Assembly: GCA_020829485.1 (NCBI GenBank)
Contig: JAIVFU010000034.1
Span: 1 to 13,457, forward strand
Direction of reading: 5' to 3'
DNA from: Nostoc sp. CHAB 5834
GTDB lineage: Bacteria; Cyanobacteriota; Cyanobacteriia; Cyanobacteriales; Nostocaceae
Length of the DNA: 13,457 nt
The notes under the pieces are model-generated. The model was not told the DNA's origin, searched no databases, and was given only the letters and a program-made list of their open reading frames with translations. A program made the position numbers and the translations under genes. Positions 1-5,215 of the stretch are shown here, piece by piece. Every line of letters begins with the position of its first letter. Position 1 is the first letter of the stretch.

Positions 1-126
<126 letters not shown>

Positions 127-174
127 TCATACATAATCTGAGATACAATCTTCACGATTATCTATAACTAAAAG

Positions 175-202
175 ACGCTCTCCCGAAAGGGAGGGCGTTT
201 TT
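175..202 (+). terminator. Intrinsic terminator of psbA
   Basis: A 10-bp stem pairs 175-184 with 189-198 (one T-G wobble) around a GAAA tetraloop. A T run at 198-202 follows directly. This is a textbook rho-independent terminator, well placed to end psbA transcription. Confidence 0.9.
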
Positions 203-224
203 GCATTGGATCAATTAGTACGTT

Positions 225-335
225 GGCATTGCTGATTGCGATATGAAAACGATTGTGCATTCCGGTGAAAATCCTTGTAGAGACGTAAAATTTTACGTCT
301 CTACATCCAAATTCATACCTCGATTCAGCAACGCC
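225..335. mobile_element. MITE-like element, copy 1 (111 bp, 8-bp target duplication)
   Basis: The element starts GGCATTGCTGA and ends TCAGCAACGCC, giving imperfect terminal inverted repeats of about 23 bp with an inner block near ATATGAA/TTCATAC. It is flanked on both sides by the perfect direct repeat AGTACGTT (217-224 and 336-343), as expected of an 8-bp target-site duplication. It contains a perfect 28-nt palindrome at 277-304 and no coding sequence. A second copy at 2918-3028 has the same length and differs at 6 of 111 positions. The pattern fits a non-autonomous transposable element mobilised by a transposase elsewhere. The parent family is not identifiable from this window; 8-bp duplications occur in ISL3, IS256, IS66 and some IS4-type elements. 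Confidence 0.8.
277..304. repeat. 28-nt perfect palindrome inside MITE copy 1
   Basis: The arm GTAGAGACGTAAAA (277-290) is followed immediately by its exact reverse complement (291-304). The outer frame GTAGAGACG/CGTCTCTAC is close to that of the palindromes upstream of rsmI at 6159-6247, but the core differs. Confidence 0.9.
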
Positions 336-496
336 AGTACGTTTTTTTAAAGTGCAAAATGATGGGTGTTGCATCAAAACTAGACCGCGATAGTTTAGAA
401 CTTAGGCAATAATTATCAAAAAGTAAATTTTACGGGTAATAATTGCTAGCAGCGCAGATAATTGCTTCAAAGCTCAAGTATAAGGAGAAGGCAATA

Positions 497-1006
497 ATGA
501 TTTTACAACGTGGGCATAGAGTAGTAGCTGCTTTGTTGCTGTCAGTGGTATTACTGACAACAGCTTGTACCCCAAAAGCACCTGGACGTTTTGACCAGGC
601 ACAAAAAGAAAGTACTCAAGAACAAAAGGGTCAAGCAGTTGCTAAGACTGCAACTCAGGGTAGCGAATTTAATAAACTTTTCCCAAAAGCTAGTGATGGC
701 TACAAGCGCGTCTATACCCAAGAGAAAAAAGGCTTTGCGGAAGCGAAGTTGAAAAAAGGCGATAAAGATATAGCGTTGCTATCTATCTCTGATACCACCA
801 GCACACCTAGCGCAGCAGCAAAGTTCTCGAAAAGCACCAAAAAAATTGGCGGTTATCCCGCAGTGGAAGTTGGTAAGACGCAAACTGCAATTTTGGTAGG
901 TAAGTACCAAGTAAAAATACTTTCCCGCGATTCTTCATTTACAGCTAGCGATCGCGCAGATTGGCTAGAGAAGTTTAATCTTAATGGTCTGGCTAAACTG
1001 AAATGA
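497..1006 (+). CDS. Predicted lipoprotein of unknown function
   Basis: The 169-residue product starts MILQRGHRVVAALLLSVVLL, with a basic n-region and a hydrophobic core. A lipobox LTTAC follows, with the modifiable Cys at residue 24, so it is probably lipid-anchored after signal peptidase II cleavage. I chose the ATG at 497 because AAGGAG (482-487) lies 9 nt upstream and because translation from here starts at the signal peptide. An in-frame ATG at 443 would put 18 unlikely residues in front of it. The mature part is rich in Lys, Ser, Thr and Ala. It has a charged linker, then a compact C-terminal region containing KKIGGYPAVEVGKTQTAILVG. I do not recognise the family. The next gene starts 48 bp downstream on the same strand with its own SD, suggesting an operon. 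Confidence 0.85.
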   Translation: MILQRGHRVVAALLLSVVLLTTACTPKAPGRFDQAQKESTQEQKGQAVAKTATQGSEFNKLFPKASDGYKRVYTQEKKGFAEAKLKKGDKDIALLSISDTTSTPSAAAKFSKSTKKIGGYPAVEVGKTQTAILVGKYQVKILSRDSSFTASDRADWLEKFNLNGLAKLK

Positions 1007-1054
1007 TTTGTACTACGAACATTTAGATAACAAAACCTAGATAAGGAGATTTTT

Positions 1055-1942
1055 GTGAGCAAATCGATTGTTGATTTGGTTGATCAATTACCAACTGGTG
1101 GCTTAACTATTTCTATGTTAAAGTCCCTTGATTTTGTTGCTCCTGGAGAGTGGCAAAATACCGTCGGCTTTGTCAACACTATTAAGACTGTTACTAGTGA
1201 AGACGACGAAGATTTAATTCAACAAATTGGCGAAAGAGCGATTTATCTATTCAATGACAAATCCCAAGGATACCAAACAGCCTTGTGGTTATATCAAACC
1301 GTTGATAGTACAGATAAAGCTATTGGCGCAGCAGCTTTAGCTAACAAAGTTGGCGAGAAAATTCCATTATTGGGGTTTTTAAACTCTGTCACTCCTAAAC
1401 CTGATAAAGCCCAAACCATCGATTTGACATTAAAATTAGTCGCTGAATTGGTAGCCTTCTGTCAAATTAACGGCATTCCCGGAGATAGTATTGGAGATTT
1501 TGTCGCCTCTTTAGGTGAGTATAGTGGTGAGTCACTCATCCGCATGGTGGCGTTAGTTTGCGTTGATGGTTTGATACCTCTGGGCCCAGACTTCATTAGC
1601 AAAGCGATATCTGGGCTTAATCAGACAAATCCACAGGAATTAGAAAAAAACTCGACTTTCCAAAACATCCAAGATGTGATTCCAGGGAACAATGCTGGCA
1701 GTAAGCTCAACTTTATCGGCGAAAGTTTTGACTCAGTTAAAGGTTGGATGAATGGACTAGTCTCTGCGAATAATTTAACGCCACAAAAGGTAGTTGGCAA
1801 CTTGCAAAATTTTGTTGATATTGCCGATGACAAGTTAGACTACCTCGCAGCGTTCCTAGATGTAGCAACAAATTATTATGAACACACCGGCACGCAAACT
1901 TTAGCACGTCGCTTGATTGAGCGGGCGGTGGCTGAGATTTAG
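1055..1942 (+). CDS. Conserved-looking hypothetical protein, 295 aa
   Basis: The gene starts with GTG at 1055, preceded by AAGGAG (1043-1048) at good spacing, and ends at a TAG. The product has no signal peptide or clear membrane span. It looks mostly alpha-helical and acidic (for example TSEDDEDLIQQIGERA near residues 48-63), with a mildly hydrophobic central part around LIRMVALVCVDGLIPLG (residues 161-177). I recognise no catalytic motif or named domain. It follows the lipoprotein gene after 48 bp and is probably co-transcribed with it, so the pair may act together, but no function can be inferred. Base composition and codon use resemble the neighbours, and nothing suggests decay. It is convergent with the gene at 2137-2859. 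Confidence 0.85.
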   Translation: MSKSIVDLVDQLPTGGLTISMLKSLDFVAPGEWQNTVGFVNTIKTVTSEDDEDLIQQIGERAIYLFNDKSQGYQTALWLYQTVDSTDKAIGAAALANKVGEKIPLLGFLNSVTPKPDKAQTIDLTLKLVAELVAFCQINGIPGDSIGDFVASLGEYSGESLIRMVALVCVDGLIPLGPDFISKAISGLNQTNPQELEKNSTFQNIQDVIPGNNAGSKLNFIGESFDSVKGWMNGLVSANNLTPQKVVGNLQNFVDIADDKLDYLAAFLDVATNYYEHTGTQTLARRLIERAVAEI

Positions 1943-1966
1943 GCTGATTGGGAGTGGGGTAGTAGT

Positions 1967-2119
1967 AATTTTAGATTTTAGATTTTAGATTTTGGATTTT
2001 GGATTAAATTTCAATCTAAAAGACGCTCTCTACGAGACGCTAAAAGCGTAGCTTGCTTCCCCGTAGGGGTACGCAGATTCGCTATCCGTGGCACTATCGT
2101 CAATCTAAAATCTAAAATT
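1967..2119. repeat. Composite repeat: inverted heptamer arrays flanking a REP-type hairpin
   Basis: The left arm is a heptanucleotide array (about three ATTTTAG then two ATTTTGG units, 1968-2005). The right arm (2102-2119) is the same heptamer inverted, so AATTTTAGATTTTAGATT at the left is exactly mirrored at 2102-2119. Imperfect similarity continues outward through TGGGG at the left and CCCCA at the right. Between the arms lie an ACGCT/AGCGT hairpin near 2037-2049 and a REP-like hairpin at 2046-2074. The whole sits between two convergent genes, where it could act as a two-way terminator, though I see no classic T-run terminator. Confidence 0.75.
2046..2074. repeat. REP-type hairpin between convergent genes
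   Basis: GCGTA (2046-2050) pairs with TACGC (2070-2074), and CCCC (2059-2062) pairs with GGGG (2066-2069) around a GTA loop. An unpaired GCTTGCTT bulge lies on one side. From memory, this CTTGCTTCCCCGTAGGGG motif recurs in intergenic DNA of Nostoc-type genomes. Confidence 0.7.
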
Positions 2120-2136
2120 GAATTGCCCCATACCAA

Positions 2137-2859
2137 TTAGGGTAAACGTAAATCTGCTGCGATCGCATACAAGTAAGGTTGAAAAATAGCTAAGTTTTCT
2201 AGTTTATCAAACTTACCTGTTTGCGAACCTGGGTCAAAGGCAGTGGTAATTACGTAAAGTTTATTGCCATCAAAGGCAACATGGCCGATATGTTGCTCTT
2301 TTACTCCACCTTTTTGCTTGAGTCCGGCGAACCCATAGCGGATTCCCTGAAGCTTACCAACGGGTACTGGTTGGGGTGGGTAGGCTAAGAAAGTAATCTT
2401 CTCTTTTCCATATTCACCCTGACGATCTTTGGCAAAAGCAGCGTAGTAATCTGCAACCCAAGCCTTGAGTGCTAGTAATATCTGGGTTTGGTATTTGGAA
2501 CTTTGGTAGTCCACTTGGGAACCAGGTGAAACACCAACAGCTACGAGTTTCTTTTGGAAATCCTCGTTGTTTGCTAATGGGTAAACGTTAATCTCAACTG
2601 TACCCAAAAGCTCCCCTTTGGACGAGACACACAATAAAGGCGCATTTTCATTACAAGCAGCAACTTGCCAGTTTGTTGGAGTAGCAGCATTTCCGAGAAT
2701 TTTCTGCCAGATATTTCCCTGATTAGGGCTAGGAAGTTTCGCAACAGCAGGGGATTTTACTACTTTGGGTGCAGAAAATTGGGGGAGAACAAATTTTGCT
2801 CCCAGAGGTATTAACACCAGCAAAATAGAACCTAATAATAAATGATAAAGTCGTAACAT
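2137..2859 (-). CDS. Membrane-anchored or exported hypothetical protein, 240 aa
   Basis: The N-terminus MLRLYHLLLGSILLVLIPLG is a short basic start followed by a long hydrophobic stretch (about residues 6-25). This suggests a signal anchor or an uncleaved signal peptide; I see no lipobox and no strong type I cleavage site. A Pro/Lys/Ala linker (about 30-50) leads to a soluble domain of roughly 190 residues, presumably on the periplasmic or lumenal side. Two close cysteines (C69, C77) could form a disulfide there. I recognise no catalytic motif or family. The gene is convergent with the 295-aa gene and reads away from MITE copy 2, whose edge is 58 bp upstream of the start codon, so the insertion lies in its presumptive promoter region. 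No obvious SD precedes the ATG at 2859. Function unknown. Confidence 0.8.
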   Translation of the reverse strand: MLRLYHLLLGSILLVLIPLGAKFVLPQFSAPKVVKSPAVAKLPSPNQGNIWQKILGNAATPTNWQVAACNENAPLLCVSSKGELLGTVEINVYPLANNEDFQKKLVAVGVSPGSQVDYQSSKYQTQILLALKAWVADYYAAFAKDRQGEYGKEKITFLAYPPQPVPVGKLQGIRYGFAGLKQKGGVKEQHIGHVAFDGNKLYVITTAFDPGSQTGKFDKLENLAIFQPYLYAIAADLRLP

Positions 2860-2917
2860 TTTCTTGAAAATTCAGAGTCAAGGATTGCAGACTAACGATA
2901 TCTACAACACTTTATCG

Positions 2918-3028
2918 GGCGTTGCTGATTGCGGTATGAAAACGATTGTGCGTTACGGTGAAAATCCTTGTAGAGACGTAAAATTTTACGTCTCTAGATC
3001 CAAATTCATACCTCCATTCAGCAACGCC
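2918..3028. mobile_element. MITE-like element, copy 2 (111 bp, 8-bp target duplication)
   Basis: It has the same length as copy 1 at 225-335 and matches it at 105 of 111 positions. It begins GGCGTTGCTGA and ends TCAGCAACGCC, so the outer 11 bp of the inverted repeats are perfect; an inner 8-bp block GGTATGAA/TTCATACC is also perfect. The flanks are CTTTATCG (2910-2917) and CTTTATGG (3029-3036), an 8-bp direct repeat with one mismatch. The internal palindrome (2971-2996) is 26 nt, one pair shorter than in copy 1. It lies 58 bp upstream of the gene at 2137-2859 and could affect its expression. Confidence 0.8.
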
Positions 3029-3225
3029 CTTTATGGATATACAGGAAGATACATTTATATTGCTGCAAGTTCCGTAAATGGAACTCAACAAACTATAGCG
3101 CTTTCAATACCGTTCGGTTAAGAAATTTCTTGTAGCAATTCCTTTACACTTCTCTTTTTCTATCGGCGTAACTTCGAGACGCTTTCTCTCATATAAGTAG
3201 GACGGCGGAAATAATTTGCATGTTT

Positions 3226-3271
3226 GTAGTAAGGACTTTAGTCCTAAAAGAAGGACTGAAGTCCTTACTAC
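3226..3271. repeat. 46-nt inverted repeat
   Basis: The 20-nt arm at 3226-3245 (starts GTAGTAAGGACT) and the arm at 3252-3271 are reverse complements at 19 of 20 positions, with a 6-nt AAAAGA loop. This looks like a dispersed intergenic palindromic repeat. No T run follows on either strand, so it is not a classic terminator. Confidence 0.8.
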
Positions 3272-3491
3272 GAACTGGATTACAATAATTTTACATTAGT
3301 TAATATAGTTTGAATTATTCACACCGACTTACTTAGAATTCATATTTGATTTTTGAACAAAACTCAGTACACCTTTATTCCTTCTTCCCAGTCCCCAGTT
3401 TCTTACCTCTACGAGTTATTCAGAAATCAAATCGGATTGGTATATCTTGGAAAATTCTTGCTTTAGAACTTCCCAGTTAAAGATGAAATAT

Positions 3492-3527
3492 TCCAGCAGA
3501 GTGCAGCCTTTGGCTTTGTCTGCTGGA
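3492..3527 (-). terminator. Nested hairpin downstream of the RNA-binding protein gene
   Basis: TCCAGCAGA (3492-3500) pairs perfectly with TCTGCTGGA (3519-3527). The loop holds an inner AGCC/GGCT stem (3505-3508 with 3512-3515). It lies about 35-70 nt beyond the rbp stop on that gene's strand. It lacks a strong T run, so it may stabilise the mRNA 3' end rather than terminate transcription. Confidence 0.45.
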
Positions 3528-3562
3528 TACGTTAAATGTGAGTGAAATTTTTAGGAATCGAC

Positions 3563-3874
3563 TTAGTAGCGATTATTAGTGCGGGGGGGACTAGCGTCAC
3601 CCCAGCTACCACGAGATGAGTTGCTTCTTTCCTCACGAGGTTTAGCTTTGTTCACTTTCAAATCGCGCCCCATCCACTCAGCACCATCAAGTGCATCAAT
3701 GGCAGCTTGTTCTTGTGTGTCTGATTCCATTTCCACAAAAGCGAACCCACGCGGCCGGCCTGTTTCCCGATCTGTGGGTAGTTGAACACGACTTACTGTT
3801 CCGTATTCTGCAAAAGCCTGCTTTAGGTCTTCTTCTGTAACCTGATAGGACAGGTTCCCGACGTAAATTGACAT
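3563..3874 (-). CDS. RRM-type RNA-binding protein (cyanobacterial Rbp family)
   Basis: The 103-residue product is a single RNA recognition motif with a short tail. RNP2 is IYVGNL (residues 3-8) and RNP1 is RGFAFVEM (42-49), both carrying the aromatic residues that stack on RNA. The tail (about 79-103) is hydrophilic, rich in Arg, Ser and Asn, and short compared with the Gly-rich tails of many family members. Cyanobacterial Rbp proteins bind RNA, several are cold-induced, and some help localise mRNA. I chose the ATG at 3874 because GGAG lies 6 nt upstream and MSIYVGNL is the usual start; an upstream in-frame ATG at 3937 would add 21 atypical residues. The SD is within a predicted 5' UTR hairpin. 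The gene stands alone with long spacers on both sides. Confidence 0.95.
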   Translation of the reverse strand: MSIYVGNLSYQVTEEDLKQAFAEYGTVSRVQLPTDRETGRPRGFAFVEMESDTQEQAAIDALDGAEWMGRDLKVNKAKPREERSNSSRGSWGDASPPRTNNRY

Positions 3875-3879
3875 AGAAA

Positions 3880-3918
3880 TCTCCGAATTCAGGGAGTGTA
3901 GATAGTTAAATTCGGAGA
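3880..3918 (-). promoter_or_regulatory. 5' UTR hairpin covering the rbp Shine-Dalgarno sequence
   Basis: On the gene strand CTCCGAATT (3917-3909) is exactly complementary to AATTCGGAG (3889-3881), and one more T-A pair (3918/3880) gives a 10-bp stem with a 19-nt loop. The GGAG that serves as ribosome-binding site, 6 nt before the ATG at 3874, forms the base of this stem. Folding would therefore hide it. This suggests translational control, for example by temperature or by a protein, but that is inference. Confidence 0.6.
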
Positions 3919-3937
3919 GACACTTTTTAGAAATCAA

Positions 3938-4269
3938 AACGAGTTACTCAACCGAAAATAATCTTTATACCCATGAGTCTACCACAATTTTCAGTCTTTG
4001 AATATCGTCTTATTGTGAATTTTATTCACAAATCAAACCTTAAGTTTAGGTTTGTAGACTTTCAAAAGACTGGCTTTTGTTGCTTGTACTATAAAAGTTA
4101 CACTTTTAACAGGAAATCGGAATTAATTAGCGATCGCCCTGGTATTTAGTGTTTTGAAAATTAAGCTGTGGACTAAGGGGTAAAGATTATTATTGGTATT
4201 GGGGCTAATCATATCATGACTAACTCTCTTAAAAGCAAATTAAAAAATATTTATCCTCAAATGCCCCAT
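3938..4269. other. Spacer upstream of rbp with three consecutive palindromes
   Basis: No gene is seen. Three inverted repeats lie in about 100 bp: TTGTGAAT-ttt-ATTCACAA (4013-4031, perfect), CAAACCT/AGGTTTG (4034-4054) and TAAAAGT-tac-ACTTTTA (4092-4108). A HIP1 octamer sits at 4130-4137. The region lies upstream of rbp and downstream of the CysQ-like gene, both on the reverse strand, so it probably carries the rbp promoter. I could not pick a convincing -10/-35 pair. Confidence 0.5.
4013..4031. promoter_or_regulatory. Perfect 19-nt palindrome, possible operator upstream of rbp
   Basis: TTGTGAAT and ATTCACAA flank a TTT centre. The half-sites TGTGA/TCACA resemble CRP-type sites, but the spacer is 7 nt rather than the usual 6. 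It lies about 140 nt upstream of the rbp start codon. It could be a dimeric-regulator site or a simple hairpin. Confidence 0.35.
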
Positions 4270-5130
4270 TTAACTATGCTCAAACTGCGCTAAAATCCTT
4301 TCTGCTTCTTTACAAAGCACCTCGTGATATTCGCCGTTACTAGCCAGCAAACCTCCCCATTGATTGATATCACCGATGTTATACTGCAACGGAGTGCCGT
4401 CAAAGTGGGTAAATTTACCACCGGCTTCTGTTAAAATCAGTTCTGGTGCTGCCATATCCCAATCTTTGGGCGCAGACTTGCCGGAAAGGGAAATGTAGAT
4501 ATCTGCCTGCTGCTCGACTATGGTGGCGATTTTGCAACCTACACTGCCCACAGCTTTCTGACTTTGACAAGGTAAGTTTTGTAACAAGTAATCTAAGTGT
4601 TGGTTGCGGTGAGAGCGACTAACGACTAAAGTTAAATCCTCAATTCGTTTGCCTGACGACACTTGTAAAGGAACAGAACCATCAAGAGTTTCGACAAATG
4701 TACCCCCGCCTTTGGTAGCGTAATATAACTTTTTAGCCTCTGGTACTGCCACCACTGCTAACACTGGGCGCGTTTCCTTGACTAAAGCAATGTGAACAGC
4801 ATAGTCTCCAGTTTTTTCGATAAAGTCTCGTGTGCCATCTAAAGGATCAATTATCCATACCCAAGGCGGGGAAGGCTGTACTACACCACTTGGAGATTGA
4901 TAGGTTTCTTCGCTGACATAAGCAAAATCTTCATTACCCAAATTTGCTTGTAGCCTCTGCAAAATGTATTGACTCACAGCTACATCGGCAACGGTAACAG
5001 GCTCATTTTGTTTATATTGTACTTCTAAGTTAGAGTCTTTTGCAGTCCCGTGATAATACGATCGCAGTATATCTGCTGCGCCCCAACCTATCTCACGAGC
5101 GATCGCTAATATTTCTTTTAAATCTTTCAT
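4270..5130 (-). CDS. cysQ: CysQ-like 3'(2'),5'-bisphosphate nucleotidase (inositol monophosphatase superfamily)
   Basis: The 286-residue protein has the complete superfamily signature: the acidic pair in VSEET (E74/E75), the metal-binding motif IIDPLDGT (D95, D98), and WDMAAPE (D225) in the C-terminal half. These residues bind the Mg ions used for phosphate ester hydrolysis. Family members dephosphorylate 3'-phosphoadenosine 5'-phosphate (PAP) to AMP, or act on inositol phosphates or fructose-1,6-bisphosphate. The overall pattern, including EPVTVADVAVS near residue 43, looks closest to CysQ, which clears the PAP made in sulfate assimilation. Length is typical and no motif is missing. It lies 82 bp downstream of a PfkB-family kinase on the same strand and may be co-transcribed with it. 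The substrate is not certain from sequence. Confidence 0.85.
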   Translation of the reverse strand: MKDLKEILAIAREIGWGAADILRSYYHGTAKDSNLEVQYKQNEPVTVADVAVSQYILQRLQANLGNEDFAYVSEETYQSPSGVVQPSPPWVWIIDPLDGTRDFIEKTGDYAVHIALVKETRPVLAVVAVPEAKKLYYATKGGGTFVETLDGSVPLQVSSGKRIEDLTLVVSRSHRNQHLDYLLQNLPCQSQKAVGSVGCKIATIVEQQADIYISLSGKSAPKDWDMAAPELILTEAGGKFTHFDGTPLQYNIGDINQWGGLLASNGEYHEVLCKEAERILAQFEHS

Positions 5131-5196
5131 TAATTTAACCTGAATTAAAAATATGTATAACGTGATTCGGGAGGCACAGCGATACTTGATTTAACT

Positions 5197-5215
5197 AATT
5201 ACGAATTACGAATTA
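5197..5215. repeat. Short heptamer repeat AATTACG at the kinase stop codon
   Basis: Two AATTACG units plus a partial AATTA run from 5197 to 5215. The kinase stop codon (5213-5215 on the reverse strand) falls in the last partial unit. Such degenerate heptamers are common in spacers of heterocystous cyanobacteria. Confidence 0.6.

Larger units (their letters stand above)
127..496. other. Spacer between psbA and the lipoprotein gene
   Basis: This 370-bp stretch holds the psbA terminator (175-202) and a 111-bp MITE-like element with its target duplications (217-343). The rest (344-496) is the likely promoter region of the downstream lipoprotein gene. I see no convincing -10/-35 pair and no coding sequence here. 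A short reverse-strand reading frame is produced mainly by the MITE. Confidence 0.7.
2860..3562. other. 703-bp spacer without a supported gene
   Basis: The stretch contains MITE copy 2 (2918-3028), a 46-nt inverted repeat (3226-3271) and a nested hairpin near the end of the rbp gene (3492-3527). A forward reading frame beginning at a TTG near 2864 runs through the MITE and ends near 3121; it has no SD, and the MITE accounts for its middle part. The rest is AT-rich and I see no coding sequence in it. Confidence 0.6.

Noticed and set aside
168..377. 69-aa reverse-strand reading frame after psbA
   Set aside because: It is translated mostly from MITE copy 1 and part of the psbA terminator, with no SD and no recognisable protein.
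853..1062. 69-aa reverse-strand frame across the lipoprotein 3' end
   Set aside because: It overlaps the lipoprotein gene and the next gene's SD and has no protein features of its own.
2864..3121. 85-aa forward reading frame upstream of the membrane-protein gene
   Set aside because: Its middle is MITE copy 2, its start is a TTG without SD, and removing the MITE with one target duplication puts the two ends in different frames.
4013..4031. Canonical CRP/SyCRP1 binding site
   Set aside because: The half-sites TGTGA and TCACA are separated by 7 nt, not the 6 nt of the standard site; kept only as a possible operator.
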